Positions 36,133-46,310 are shown, counted from the first letter of the stretch. The stretch is DNA of 64,000 nt from G963665085 sp963665085 (GCA_963665085.2 CAXXXS010000001.1:310001-374000), one strand, 5' to 3'. Made by a program: numbers and translations. The notes: generated by a model not told the origin, from the letters alone.

Positions 36133-37131
36133 ATGAACAATTTCGCTGAACATAATAATGCAATTGAAATTATTACCCGATTCCTATCAAACGAAGCGGA
36201 TAACGATGAAATAGTATTCCTTGAAAAATGGAGAAAAGAAAATCCTGAGAACGAATCAATTTTTCAGGAATACAATAAACTCTGGAATAAAACAGAACTT
36301 GCCAGCGATATTGTAAATATTGATGTTGATCAGGAATGGAAAAAATTCGATACTGAGATTGAAAAATTATCTGGAAAAGAAATATCTTCTTCCAATTCCA
36401 AATCATTCTTTAGAATTGCAGCCTCTATTATAGTTATTGCTTCCCTTACATTTTTCGGATTATATTTTACAAAGTATTCTGGTTCGCAGAAATATCTTGC
36501 AGAGAATGAAATGCAAATAATTGAGTTACCTGATGGCACTATCGTTACTCTAAACTATTTGTCTAAATTAAAATACGCAAAAACTTTTGGTGAACAAAAC
36601 CGTGAAGTAACTCTTGAAGGAGAAGCTTATTTTGAAGTTGCAAAAGACCCAACAAAACCATTTATTATAAATACAGAGAACTCTGTTATTGAAGTTATTG
36701 GAACAAGTTTTAATGTAAATGCCTACAAAAGCAACGCTGATGTTGAAGTTGTTGTAAACACAGGCATTGTTGCACTTTCCAGTAAAAAAATACCTGATGA
36801 AAAAATAATACTCAAACAAGGAGAAAAGGGTGAGTTAGTAAAACAAACACAAAAACTTAACCTACAAAAAAATGAAGATGTAAACTTCCTATCCTGGAAA
36901 ACAAAAAAACTTATTTTCGAAAATACTCCTTTAAATAATGTTATTAAGTCGCTAGAAAAGGTATATCACAAAGATTTTAGCATTCAATCAGAAAAAATAA
37001 AAGATTGTTTATTAACTACTACATTTGACAATCAAAACCTCGAGTCCATCATGCTTATTATCGAAAGCACGTTGGATGTTACTTTTAACGAAGAAAAAGA
37101 AACGATTACGATAACAGGGCCAGGGTGTTAA
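36133..37131 (+). CDS. FecR-family anti-sigma factor
   Basis: About 332 residues from the Met at 36133; the nine residues before it (from 36106) look like leader. Cytoplasmic sigma-binding part (1-90), one membrane segment (92-113), periplasmic FecR domain (LEGEAYFEVA) and C-terminal DUF4974 domain. It leads a three-gene operon with a TonB receptor and a DUF4249 lipoprotein. The likely sigma partner is the ECF factor at 34384-34944. Confidence 0.92.
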   Translation: MNNFAEHNNAIEIITRFLSNEADNDEIVFLEKWRKENPENESIFQEYNKLWNKTELASDIVNIDVDQEWKKFDTEIEKLSGKEISSSNSKSFFRIAASIIVIASLTFFGLYFTKYSGSQKYLAENEMQIIELPDGTIVTLNYLSKLKYAKTFGEQNREVTLEGEAYFEVAKDPTKPFIINTENSVIEVIGTSFNVNAYKSNADVEVVVNTGIVALSSKKIPDEKIILKQGEKGELVKQTQKLNLQKNEDVNFLSWKTKKLIFENTPLNNVIKSLEKVYHKDFSIQSEKIKDCLLTTTFDNQNLESIMLIIESTLDVTFNEEKETITITGPGC

Positions 37132-37140
37132 ATTGAAATT

Positions 37141-39780
37141 ATGCTCAAAAATTTAACAATAAAAATTATTCTGTTTTTTTTACTTGTTATTCCGCACGTT
37201 GTTCTTTTTGCGCAAGAAAATCCTCTTCAAAAAAAAATAACACTTTCTTTAGTTGATAAAACTTTAGAAGAATGCCTGAACCAAATCAGTAACCAAGCAG
37301 GAATATTTTTTTCTTACAATCCCAAACGGATTCCCATTAAACAAAAAGTAAACCTTGAAGCAAAAGATGAAGCACTTCAATCAGTATTAGATAGATTATT
37401 TACAGATTTACCCGTAAATTATAATGTCGTTGAAGGTCAAATTATTCTTAGAAAAGCAAAACAAGAGACTGAACCGTTAGATATTCCTAAAGAAAAAAAA
37501 TTCACGCTCAGTGGTTTTATAAAAGAAAAACTCAGCGGGGAAATTTTAATTGGCGCTGTTGTTTACTTTCCTGCAATTAATAAAGGAACTGTTACCAATC
37601 AATATGGTTTTTACTCACTAACACTTCCGGAAGGAGATTATCGAGGACAATTTTCTTTTATAGGGTTTAATCCACAAGAATTTAACGTTTCCCTGGATGA
37701 GAATAAAATACTCTCACCACAGCTCGAAGAAAAATCATCACTTTTAGAGGAAGTAAAAATAATTGTCGATGAAACACAAGTACAGGTACATTCTAACCAA
37801 ACAGGAAATTATAATTTAACTCCACAAGTATTATCTTCAATACCAACCACAACGGGAGAATCTGATTTAATAAAATCGCTCGAATCTATTCCGGGCATAA
37901 AACTTTTTGGAGACGGATCGACATCTTTTTTTGTCAGGGGAGGAAATAGGGACCAGAACTTAATTTTATTGGATGAAGCCCCTATATTTAATCCCTCTCA
38001 TTTTCTTGGTTTTTATTCTACATTTATTCCTGAGGCAGTTAAAGACATTAAAATTTATAAAGGCGATATTCCTGCGAACTACGGTGGAAGACTTTCCTCT
38101 TTAATTGATGTTCGCACAAAAGATGGAAACATGCAAAAATTTGGGGCCAGCGGAAATATTGGATTAATTTCAAGTAGGATATCACTTGAAGGCCCTATAA
38201 AAAAAGACAAAAGCTCTGTCTTTGCCACCTTCCGAAAAACACATGTTGCCTGGATATTGAAAAAGGAAAATCCTGAATCTAATCTCTATTTCTTTGATTT
38301 AAATGGAAAATTTAATTATCGGTTTGACCATCAAAACAGATTTTACTTATCATGGTATTTAGGACAAGATGGATTTGTAAGTAATAACAATGGCATTACC
38401 TGGGGAAACTATGCAGCAACGCTTCGTTGGAATTTTGTTTTAAACGAACAACTTTTTGCTAACACTACGGTCTTAGGCAGCATCTATAATTATGATTTTT
38501 TAACATCAATAGAAGACAACCAAAAATGGACTTCTACTATTGCTACGATAGCGATAAAATCAGATTTCACTTATTACCCGAATCCGGATTATAAGTTGCA
38601 ATTTGGAATTCATCAAACCTGGTATGGCTTTAATCCTGGAACATTTACGGCTGCCGATCCTTCGCTTCAGGAATATTATCCTGTTGTTCCTTCGGGAGTG
38701 GGAAGCGAAACAACTCCCTATTTTTCGAATCACAAATCCATCACGACGAAACTAAAATTTCATTATGGAATCCGAATCCCGCTTTGGCATAACATAGGTG
38801 AAACACATTATTTCACTTTCGACAGTTTACACAATACCATCGACACAACATTTGTAGCAAAAAACGAAAAATTTAATAACCAGGTACAGATTGAACCCAG
38901 GCTTGGGTTTAGCTATAAATTAAGTAATCATTCATCCATCAAAATTGGATATGCCCGCACAACCCAGTTCATTCAACAGATATCAAACTCAACAAGTCCT
39001 TTTACCACGCTGGAAGTATGGTTACCAAGTTCACCGAATATCAAACCACAAATTGCCAATCAGATTTCATTTTCGTATCAACAACAATTATTTAAAGAAA
39101 GTAGTTTATTCTCACTTGAGGGGTATTATAAAAAAATGCAGAATCAAATAGATTATGCAGAACATGCAGAGATGTTATTAAATCCATATATCGAAGGTGA
39201 ACTTAGATTTGGAGAAGGTTTATCCTATGGAATAGAAACAATGTTTCATAAGCAAAAAGGCAAAACAACAGGCTGGATTTCATACACCTTTTCCAGAACA
39301 TTTTTAATCATCGATGAAATTAATAACGGGAACCAATACCCGGCATTTTATGATCGTCCCCACCAGATAAATATAAATTTATCGCATTATATTACTGATA
39401 GGATACAATTCATAGCAAACTGGAATTACAGTACGGGTTCTGCTATAACAACTCCAACAGGTTTTTATCAATACAGAGGTATGATGGTTCCCTATTATTC
39501 GGAAAAGAACAATGATCGATTACCAAATTATCACAGGCTGGATGTATCGCTTCAATTCAGGTTAAACAAAATTCATAAAAAATTTGAGCATTATCTTAAT
39601 TTCAATATTTATAATTTCTACAACCATAAGAACTATGTATTTCTTAATTTTAATAAAGTACAGAACACAGAAGGAGAACTTGTAATCCCGACAAACAGGA
39701 TTGAAAGAAGCGATTATTCAACATCCTACATTTACTTGTATACTGTGTTTCCATCAATAATGTATAAATTCAATTTTTAA
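37141..39780 (+). CDS. TonB-dependent receptor with STN domain
   Basis: 879 residues. Signal peptide ending near LFAQ, STN domain (about 30-105) for signalling to FecR, CarboxypepD_reg-like domain (about 122-205), plug with FFVRGGNRDQNLILLDEAPIF, and a barrel ending in an aromatic residue. It begins 9 bp after FecR, and the lipoprotein gene overlaps its stop by one base. The paired DUF4249 lipoprotein probably sits on the cell surface or on the receptor. Ligand unknown. Confidence 0.92.
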   Translation: MLKNLTIKIILFFLLVIPHVVLFAQENPLQKKITLSLVDKTLEECLNQISNQAGIFFSYNPKRIPIKQKVNLEAKDEALQSVLDRLFTDLPVNYNVVEGQIILRKAKQETEPLDIPKEKKFTLSGFIKEKLSGEILIGAVVYFPAINKGTVTNQYGFYSLTLPEGDYRGQFSFIGFNPQEFNVSLDENKILSPQLEEKSSLLEEVKIIVDETQVQVHSNQTGNYNLTPQVLSSIPTTTGESDLIKSLESIPGIKLFGDGSTSFFVRGGNRDQNLILLDEAPIFNPSHFLGFYSTFIPEAVKDIKIYKGDIPANYGGRLSSLIDVRTKDGNMQKFGASGNIGLISSRISLEGPIKKDKSSVFATFRKTHVAWILKKENPESNLYFFDLNGKFNYRFDHQNRFYLSWYLGQDGFVSNNNGITWGNYAATLRWNFVLNEQLFANTTVLGSIYNYDFLTSIEDNQKWTSTIATIAIKSDFTYYPNPDYKLQFGIHQTWYGFNPGTFTAADPSLQEYYPVVPSGVGSETTPYFSNHKSITTKLKFHYGIRIPLWHNIGETHYFTFDSLHNTIDTTFVAKNEKFNNQVQIEPRLGFSYKLSNHSSIKIGYARTTQFIQQISNSTSPFTTLEVWLPSSPNIKPQIANQISFSYQQQLFKESSLFSLEGYYKKMQNQIDYAEHAEMLLNPYIEGELRFGEGLSYGIETMFHKQKGKTTGWISYTFSRTFLIIDEINNGNQYPAFYDRPHQININLSHYITDRIQFIANWNYSTGSAITTPTGFYQYRGMMVPYYSEKNNDRLPNYHRLDVSLQFRLNKIHKKFEHYLNFNIYNFYNHKNYVFLNFNKVQNTEGELVIPTNRIERSDYSTSYIYLYTVFPSIMYKFNF

Positions 39781-40583
39781 TGAAAAAATGGATTTTTATC
39801 ATATTAGCATTTATCATTTATTCTTGCGACAACGAGCAGATTGTTGATTGGGAATTAAAAGAAGGGAATCTTCCTCCATTGGTTGTTGAAGGACTATTAA
39901 CAAATCAACTAACTAATCATTTGGTTAAACTTAGCAGGCCTACAACTGATATTAATGCTGAACCAGAGATGGTATCTGGTGCTGAAGTTTTAATCACGGA
40001 CGGAGAAAAAATCGTAATTCTTAATGAAAAAGATACAGAACCTGGTTACTACTATACAGCATCAGAAGTACAGGGAGTTACAGGAAAAACATATTACCTA
40101 AGAATAGAACTTGATGGAGAAGAATATTGGGCAGCAGATTATATGGTACCGGTTACAACAGAAGATCCCATGAATATTATTGAGTCTGATTCTGCAGGAT
40201 ATTACCAACTCCAGTTTTATGATGCTGGAAATCCGGCAATGATTGAAATTGATATTAATTGGGAAGATACTCCTGATTGTATTGATGGGAATTGTTTTGC
40301 CAAACAGACCTATTATATTCTTTATAACATTGATGTCAACCAGCAGTTTCAGCCTGAAAATGTTGAACAGGTTTTATTCCCTTCTGGAACAGAATTGATT
40401 CGCAGAAAATATTCCCTCAGTTCAATTCATCAAAAGTTTGCCCGTTCATTGCTTATGGAAACTGATTGGAGGGGAGGATATTTTGATGTATTACCCGGAC
40501 AGGTTTATACCAATCTCACAAATGGAGCTGTTGGCTTTTTTGCAACCTGCTCTGTAATTTCGGATACAGTATTAGTAGAATAA
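39780..40583 (+). CDS. DUF4249 domain lipoprotein
   Basis: 267 residues. Lipoprotein signal ending in IIYSC, then the DUF4249 start (VVEGLLTNQ, broken at the usual place) with beta-rich sequence. The stop and start of this gene and the receptor overlap (TAATG), so they are coupled. DUF4249 proteins regularly follow such receptors and are assumed to assist ligand capture. Confidence 0.88.
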   Translation: MKKWIFIILAFIIYSCDNEQIVDWELKEGNLPPLVVEGLLTNQLTNHLVKLSRPTTDINAEPEMVSGAEVLITDGEKIVILNEKDTEPGYYYTASEVQGVTGKTYYLRIELDGEEYWAADYMVPVTTEDPMNIIESDSAGYYQLQFYDAGNPAMIEIDINWEDTPDCIDGNCFAKQTYYILYNIDVNQQFQPENVEQVLFPSGTELIRRKYSLSSIHQKFARSLLMETDWRGGYFDVLPGQVYTNLTNGAVGFFATCSVISDTVLVE

Positions 40584-40588
40584 ATAGC

Positions 40589-40655
40589 ACACGGATGAAA
40601 CTGATTTAGCTGGTCTTCGTAGATTTGCGGATATTCGTCCCCATCCGTAAAATCC
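40589..40655. repeat. Dispersed palindromic repeat, family ACACGGATG, copy 2
   Basis: Starts ACACGGATGAAACTGATTTA (40589-40608) and contains CATCCGT (40642-40648) and AATCCGCG near its end. Related to 6539-6605. It fills the gap between the convergent DUF4249 and DsbD genes and may act as a two-way terminator. Confidence 0.55.
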
Positions 40656-40660
40656 GCGTT

Positions 40661-42748
40661 CTAATCTTTAAATTTACTTTTCCCTTCTTCCAGGTATTTT
40701 AAAAATTCATTAATATCGGGATCATAACCAAAATGATCATCAGTAAGTAAATTACCTTTATGATCAACAACAGCATAAAGAGGAATCGCATTTGTTCCAA
40801 ATTTTGAAATTTGATAATCCTCGTTTATTTTACCAAGAGTCTTTTTTACTTTACCATCATTAGAACTTGTTACCCACTCATCCTCCGGGAGTTTTGTTCT
40901 ATCATCCGTATAGAGTGCCACAATAATAAAATCATTTCTCAATTTTTCAAGCACTGCCGGATCGCTCCATACATTGGCTTCCATCGCTTTACAGTTACTG
41001 CATGAATGTCCTTTAAAATCGAGTAATATTGGCTTGTTTTGTTCCTTTGCACATTCAATACCTTCCTCAACCGTATAATAACCTTCCAGGTTATGAGGTA
41101 AATGAAATAAATCTTCGTATTTTGGAGTACCACACAAAGCTGTTGATTCACCTTGCGATTGACTTAATCCTGCTCCTGAAGAAATTGAAAATTCCTGTGT
41201 AGTTTCAGGAGGTAAAAATGATGCTATCATTTTTAAAGGAGCCCCCCAAAGACCAGGTATCATATAAACAACAAAAGCAAAAGTAACTATAGCTAAAAGT
41301 AATCTTGAAACCCCAAGATAGGGTAATTCGCTATCATGAGAAAATTTTAGTTTTCCTAATAAATAAAAACCCAGCATCGCAAAAATCACAATCCACAATG
41401 CAAGAAATACATCTCTTGATAAAAAGTTCCAGTGAAAATACTGATCGATAATGCTTAAAAACTTCAATCCAAATGCTAATAAAATAAATGCAAATACAAC
41501 TTTAACTGAGTTTAGCCAGCCTCCTGATTTTGGCATTTTCTTTAATAGTGCAGGAAAAAAAGCAAGGAATGTAAATGGCAAAGCAAAAGCAAGACCGTAT
41601 CCAAACATGGCAAATGTAGGTGTTATAATTTCACCATCGGTAGCATATCCTAGCACTACTGTTGCAATAGGACCTGTACAAGAAAAAGAAATAATAACTG
41701 TTGCCAAAGCCATAAAAAATGGTGCTAAAAATCCACCTTTATCAGCTTTTTGATCAATCTTATTTTGCATACCTGTTGGTAGCATAATCTCAAAGACACC
41801 AAAAAATGAAATCGCAAAAACTATAAATATTAAAAAGAATATAAGATTTGCAATCCAATTCTTTGCAATCAATCCTGGTATATCAACTTGCGTGATTCCA
41901 ACAATTAATCCCAGAACTGTATAGATTAACATAATGGACACTCCAAATGAAATTGCATTAAATATTGCAGTACTCTTTGATTTATCTCCACGCATAAAAA
42001 ACGATACAGTTAACGGAATAATCGGATATACACAAGGAGTTAAAATAGATGCGAGGCCTAATCCAAAAGCAAAGAAAAACAGACCAAGTAAAGATCGTTC
42101 TTTTTTACTTTCAGTGCCGCCCAAACTATTTTCTAGTGTTTCTGAATTATCTGTTAATTCTATAGCAGGTTCTTCAACTTTATCATCAGTAGTTCCGAAA
42201 CTAATTGGATTTACAGAGGGCGCTTTTCCTATTGTTTGAGATTCATCAGAAGCTGTATTTTCTGAACCACCCCCTATCTTAATAGAAAAATCTTCTTCTT
42301 TTGGTGGTAAACAGCTTTCATCATTACAACTCATAAATTCAATAAATCCATTTATGGTTACAACCTCAGAAAGAAGTTTTATTTTTTGAGCAAAAACAGC
42401 CTTCTTTCCAAATAACTGTAGTTCCATCTGAAAACTGTTATCAAACTTAATTTCAGGCTTTGTTTTTACTTCAATATCACCGACAAGTTCATAACTATCG
42501 GAAGGCTCAAAAGTAAAAGAGGTTGCAATAGGTCCGCCTTCTGGTAAATCAAGGCCATACATGTGCCAATCACCTTCTATGTTGGCTGTAAAAGTTAAAA
42601 TATATTCTTTACTGGCAACTTTTTCATTTGTAAACTTCCATGAGACAGGATTATGTATCTGTCCAAATAAATTATTAACATATAATGTTAAACTAAATGT
42701 AAAGAATAAGAGAAGTACTTTTCTCCTTGTTGACTTTTTGTTGTTCAT
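40661..42748 (-). CDS. dsbD: DsbD-type thiol:disulfide interchange protein
   Basis: 695 residues. Signal peptide, then an N-terminal periplasmic domain (with paired Cys in MSCNDESCLPP), a membrane domain of about eight segments with the redox Cys in LTPCVYP and FSCTGP, and a C-terminal thioredoxin domain with CSNC (GHSCSNCKAME). It carries electrons from cytoplasmic thioredoxin across the membrane to keep periplasmic thiols reduced. A TATTTTTG promoter box precedes it. Monocistronic. Confidence 0.93.
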   Translation of the reverse strand: MNNKKSTRRKVLLLFFTFSLTLYVNNLFGQIHNPVSWKFTNEKVASKEYILTFTANIEGDWHMYGLDLPEGGPIATSFTFEPSDSYELVGDIEVKTKPEIKFDNSFQMELQLFGKKAVFAQKIKLLSEVVTINGFIEFMSCNDESCLPPKEEDFSIKIGGGSENTASDESQTIGKAPSVNPISFGTTDDKVEEPAIELTDNSETLENSLGGTESKKERSLLGLFFFAFGLGLASILTPCVYPIIPLTVSFFMRGDKSKSTAIFNAISFGVSIMLIYTVLGLIVGITQVDIPGLIAKNWIANLIFFLIFIVFAISFFGVFEIMLPTGMQNKIDQKADKGGFLAPFFMALATVIISFSCTGPIATVVLGYATDGEIITPTFAMFGYGLAFALPFTFLAFFPALLKKMPKSGGWLNSVKVVFAFILLAFGLKFLSIIDQYFHWNFLSRDVFLALWIVIFAMLGFYLLGKLKFSHDSELPYLGVSRLLLAIVTFAFVVYMIPGLWGAPLKMIASFLPPETTQEFSISSGAGLSQSQGESTALCGTPKYEDLFHLPHNLEGYYTVEEGIECAKEQNKPILLDFKGHSCSNCKAMEANVWSDPAVLEKLRNDFIIVALYTDDRTKLPEDEWVTSSNDGKVKKTLGKINEDYQISKFGTNAIPLYAVVDHKGNLLTDDHFGYDPDINEFLKYLEEGKSKFKD

Positions 42749-42777
42749 TTTATACTAAACTTACAATTTCCGAACTG

Positions 42778-42807
42778 CAAAAATAAGGAATTTAAAAATT
42801 ATTTAAA
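42778..42807 (-). promoter_or_regulatory. Bacteroidota-type promoter of dsbD
   Basis: On the minus strand TTTA (42804-42807), 18 bp, TATTTTTG (42778-42785). Leader about 25 nt. Confidence 0.45.
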
Positions 42808-42925
42808 ATATATTAACATATATAGATATGTTAAAGTTATTTAAAAATTTCAATCCCTCGAATTTAATACAGAAAAAAGTAATGGTTCACAAAAGATGGG
42901 AATAATTCAACAGAAAAGGCAGATA

Positions 42926-44488
42926 TTACAACAATATCTCCTCTCCTTCTGTTGTGAACATATGATATTCTAAAAATGAATAATTTGTTGCAGGTGAAAC
43001 CTCAATCTTACATTTCATTTTCTTTTGCCACTGACGACGCATCGAGCTAAAAAATCCTTTTGTAATATATGCCTGTATATATGGATGGACTTTTAAACTA
43101 ATAGTATTAAGATGATAATCTTCTACAGCTTGTCTTAATGCCCCCTCAATCACTTCTGTAAACATTATACTGGAAGTAATTTTCCCAGTCCCTTCACAGG
43201 TAGGGCATTTCTCTGCGGTATTGATATGCATTTCAGGCCTTACCCTTTGACGGGTAATTTGCATCAACCCAAACTTACTCAAAGGCAGAATATTGTGTTT
43301 GGTCCTGTCATCCTGCATTTTTTCCTTGATATGATCGTAAAGCTGTTGCTTGTGTTCATTTTGATGCATATCAATAAAATCGACGACAATTATTCCTCCC
43401 ATATCACGCAACCTAAGCTGACGGGCAATCTCCTCTGCTGCAGAAAGATTTACTTCTACAGCATTCGTTTCCTGGTCTATATCAGATTTTGAGCGATTAC
43501 CGCTATTCACGTCAATTACGTGTAAAGCTTCGGTATGCTCAATAATAAGGTAAGCGCCATTCTTAAAAGATACTGTTCTACCAAACGATGATTTTATCTG
43601 TTTTTCAATTCCGAAATGCTCAAAAATAGGCTCTTTTCGATTGTATCTTTTAACAATTTTTTGTTTCTCCGGGGCAATTTTTTCGATGTAATCCTTTACT
43701 TCGTAGTATACTTTTTCATCATTTACATAAATACTACTAAAAGATACATTTAATATATCACGGAGCATTGCAGAAGTTCGGTTTAACTCACCAAGAACTA
43801 ATTTTGGAGGTTTTATTGTTTTAAGTCTTTCAAGCGAACTCTCCCACTGTTTTACTAGCCCACGTAATTCTGCATCAAGGGTAGCAACTTTTTTCCCTTC
43901 TGCGGCAGTTCTAACAATTACGCCGTAATTCTTGGGTTTTATACTTTGTATTAATGTCTTTAGTCTTTTTTTCTCATCAGAAGACCCAATTTTCTGAGAA
44001 ACAGATATTTTATCGCCAAAAGGCATTAACACAAGATTTCTACCTGCAATAGAAATTTCTGAGGTAAGTCTCGGCCCTTTTGTAGATATAGGTTCTTTTG
44101 CAACCTGCACCAATACTTTCATTCCCGGGTTGATAACATCAGGAATTTTGCCGTTTTTATCAATATCCGGAATTTTCCTAAATCTTGAAAACGGAACAAC
44201 CTTAGTCTTTTTGGTAAAGATTTGTTCAAGATATTTCGATAGGGAGCTAAACTGGGGCCCTAAATCGAGATAATGTAGAAATGCATCCCGCTCATACCCT
44301 ACATCAACAAATGCAGCATTAAGCCCAGGCATGATTTTTTTTATCGTGCCGAGGTAGACATCACCTACTGCAAATTTTAAATCACTCTCTTCTTTATGCA
44401 GCTCTACAAGTTTCTTGTTTTCGAGTAAAGCTATAGAAACATGAGAAGGTGAAACATCAATAATTAATTCATTGCTCACAACTTCCAA
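42926..44488 (-). CDS. rng: Ribonuclease G (Rne/Rng family)
   Basis: 520 residues. N-terminal S1-like RNA-binding domain (about 38-130), catalytic core with metal-binding Asp in LHVIDVNSG and GGIIVVDFIDM, and the zinc-link CPTCEGTGK. Lacks the long C-terminal scaffold of E. coli RNase E, hence RNase G. Acts in rRNA maturation and mRNA decay. Preceded on the same strand by a ribosomal peptide and HU genes, a usual Bacteroidota order. Confidence 0.93.
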   Translation of the reverse strand: MEVVSNELIIDVSPSHVSIALLENKKLVELHKEESDLKFAVGDVYLGTIKKIMPGLNAAFVDVGYERDAFLHYLDLGPQFSSLSKYLEQIFTKKTKVVPFSRFRKIPDIDKNGKIPDVINPGMKVLVQVAKEPISTKGPRLTSEISIAGRNLVLMPFGDKISVSQKIGSSDEKKRLKTLIQSIKPKNYGVIVRTAAEGKKVATLDAELRGLVKQWESSLERLKTIKPPKLVLGELNRTSAMLRDILNVSFSSIYVNDEKVYYEVKDYIEKIAPEKQKIVKRYNRKEPIFEHFGIEKQIKSSFGRTVSFKNGAYLIIEHTEALHVIDVNSGNRSKSDIDQETNAVEVNLSAAEEIARQLRLRDMGGIIVVDFIDMHQNEHKQQLYDHIKEKMQDDRTKHNILPLSKFGLMQITRQRVRPEMHINTAEKCPTCEGTGKITSSIMFTEVIEGALRQAVEDYHLNTISLKVHPYIQAYITKGFFSSMRRQWQKKMKCKIEVSPATNYSFLEYHMFTTEGEEILL

Positions 44489-44535
44489 AATTCTGAAAAT
44501 GGAATAACCGTTAAAAGGTTCTTGAAATAAGAATA

Positions 44536-44580
44536 ATAAAACCTAAAAATGCTCCAGATCAGATCATCCCTAGGTTTTAT
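44536..44580 (-). terminator. Inverted repeat between the bS22-like gene and rng
   Basis: ATAAAACCTA (44536-44545) and TAGGTTTTAT (44571-44580) are perfect 10-bp arms. Read on the minus strand the hairpin is followed by a T-rich stretch, so it may attenuate or end the upstream transcript before rng. Confidence 0.5.
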
Positions 44581-44607
44581 GATTGTACCATCAAATTAAT
44601 AAATAAT

Positions 44608-44700
44608 TTATTTCTTCTTCTTATGCCTGTTTTTTCTTAAACGTTTTTTACGTTTATGAGTGGCCATCTTATGTCTTTTTCTTTTTTTACCGCTTGGCAT
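44608..44700 (-). CDS. AURKAIP1/COX24-domain ribosomal peptide (bS22-like), 30 residues
   Basis: Very small, highly basic protein beginning MPSGKKRKRHKMATHKRKK and ending in a Lys run. The GKKRKRHKM...KRKKRLRKNRHKKK pattern is that of the AURKAIP1/COX24 family, which includes mycobacterial small-subunit protein bS22. Probably a structural ribosomal protein. It lies between HU and rng on the same strand. Confidence 0.88.
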   Translation of the reverse strand: MPSGKKRKRHKMATHKRKKRLRKNRHKKKK

Positions 44701-44730
44701 AATTAAATCTCCTTAATAATTTAACAAATA

Positions 44731-45018
44731 TTATTTTTTTACGTTTCCTTTAACTTTATTCACAAAAGTCTTTGCTGGCTTGAAAGAAGGAATAAAATGT
44801 TCAGGAATTATGATTGTTGTATTTCTTGAAATATTTCTAGCAGTTTTTTTGGCTCTTCTTTTAACTATGAAACTACCAAATCCTCTAAGGTATACATTCT
44901 TATCTTTTACTAGCGAATCTTTTACAGTTTCCATGAATGCCTCAACAGTTTTTTGAACTGTTATCTTTTCGATTCCTGTGTTCTTTGAAATCTCATTTAC
45001 AATATCTGCCTTTGTCAT
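44731..45018 (-). CDS. HU-family DNA-binding protein
   Basis: 95 residues from the Met at 45018 (MTKADIVNEI), the standard HU start; the eight residues before it are not conserved. GFGSFIVKRRAKKTARN is the HU beta-arm region. Binds and bends DNA as a dimer. The insertion of extra basic residues at the C-terminus (KTFVNKVKGNVKK) is common in Bacteroidota HU. A promoter is seen at 45070-45100. Confidence 0.93.
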   Translation of the reverse strand: MTKADIVNEISKNTGIEKITVQKTVEAFMETVKDSLVKDKNVYLRGFGSFIVKRRAKKTARNISRNTTIIIPEHFIPSFKPAKTFVNKVKGNVKK

Positions 45019-45069
45019 TTTTTTAAAATCTTTTATTATCAATTATTTACATAAATTTCACAGCGAGTG

Positions 45070-45100
45070 CAAATATATATGTTTTAAATCTATAAATAAA
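45070..45100 (-). promoter_or_regulatory. Bacteroidota-type promoter of the HU gene
   Basis: On the minus strand TTTA (45097-45100), 19 bp, TATATTTG (45070-45077), close to consensus. Leader about 45 nt. Confidence 0.5.
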
Positions 45101-45155
45101 ATTCAATTCAATTATTTTTACGTTTTTCATTGAATTTTATTGAGATAGAGACGCT

Positions 45156-46208
45156 ATGCAAGAAATAACACACAGATTATCAAACTGGTATAAGATAAAC
45201 AAAAGGGACCTTCCTTGGCGTCAAACGTCTGATCCCTACTGTATTTGGCTTTCCGAAGTAATATTACAACAAACAAGAATTCAGCAAGGACTTGGTTATT
45301 ATCTGAAATTTACAAACACATATCCCAGCATATTTGATCTTGCAAACGCAGATATTGATGAAATATTAAAGCTGTGGCAGGGACTTGGATATTATACAAG
45401 AGCAAGAAATTTACATGCGACAGCAAAAACTATTGTTAACGAACACAATGGCAATTTCCCCTCAACATATGCTGAGTTAATTCAATTAAAAGGTGTTGGA
45501 GAATATACAGCAGCAGCAGTAGCTTCGATTGCGTTTAAAGAAAGTGTCCCTGTAATAGATGGAAACGTTCTTAGAGTAATCAGCAGGTTATTCTCTATCG
45601 AAGACCCGGTGAACTCAAATCCCGGGAAAAAAGCCATAAAAAAAATTGTGGCCGAATTAATCGATAAAAATGCCCCTGGTACTTTTAATCAGTCAATAAT
45701 GGAATTTGGCTCACTTCAATGTACGCCACAAAACCCGGATTGCAAAAACTGTATTTTAAACAACTTCTGTCTGGGACTTGAAAATAAAAAAATAGATACT
45801 TTACCCAGAAAAATAAAAAACAAACCTCAACAGGTGAGGCATTTTAATTATCTAGTGCTAACCAACAGCACACATATCCTTATAAAAAAAAGAAATGAAA
45901 ATGATATCTGGAAAGGCTTATACGAATTTCCACTTTATGAAACAGAAAAAAAATTAACTCACGAAAAACTCATCGATAATGACAGATGGAATAAATACTC
46001 TGACAGCATAACAATTCAAAAAATTTCAAAAGAATATAAGCATATATTATCTCATCGAATCCTGAAAGCAATATTTATAATTGCTGAATCGGACAAAATA
46101 ATTATTGAGAATAAAAACGAATATTTTCTAATTCCTATTGCTGAAATAAATAAATATGCTGTCCCCAGGTTAATTGAACGATTTTTAACTGATTATAAGT
46201 TTGTGTAA
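45156..46208 (+). CDS. mutY: A/G-specific adenine DNA glycosylase
   Basis: 350 residues. Helix-hairpin-helix LKGVGEYTAAAVA with the downstream catalytic Asp in VIDGNV, the general-acid Glu in SEVILQQT, and a 4Fe-4S loop of spacing C-x6-C-x2-C-x5-C (CTPQNPDCKNCILNNFC). A C-terminal NUDIX-like domain recognises 8-oxoguanine. Removes adenine opposite 8-oxoG. Divergent from HU; ssb follows after about 100 bp. Confidence 0.95.
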   Translation: MQEITHRLSNWYKINKRDLPWRQTSDPYCIWLSEVILQQTRIQQGLGYYLKFTNTYPSIFDLANADIDEILKLWQGLGYYTRARNLHATAKTIVNEHNGNFPSTYAELIQLKGVGEYTAAAVASIAFKESVPVIDGNVLRVISRLFSIEDPVNSNPGKKAIKKIVAELIDKNAPGTFNQSIMEFGSLQCTPQNPDCKNCILNNFCLGLENKKIDTLPRKIKNKPQQVRHFNYLVLTNSTHILIKKRNENDIWKGLYEFPLYETEKKLTHEKLIDNDRWNKYSDSITIQKISKEYKHILSHRILKAIFIIAESDKIIIENKNEYFLIPIAEINKYAVPRLIERFLTDYKFV

Positions 46209-46310
46209 CCCATCTTCAAAAATTTTTACACATGTTTCTCTGAGCTTTTTGTAAAAAAGAATAATTTATTTTTTTTTGTATTTTTACGCGATTAAACCAA
46301 TAAAAATAAA

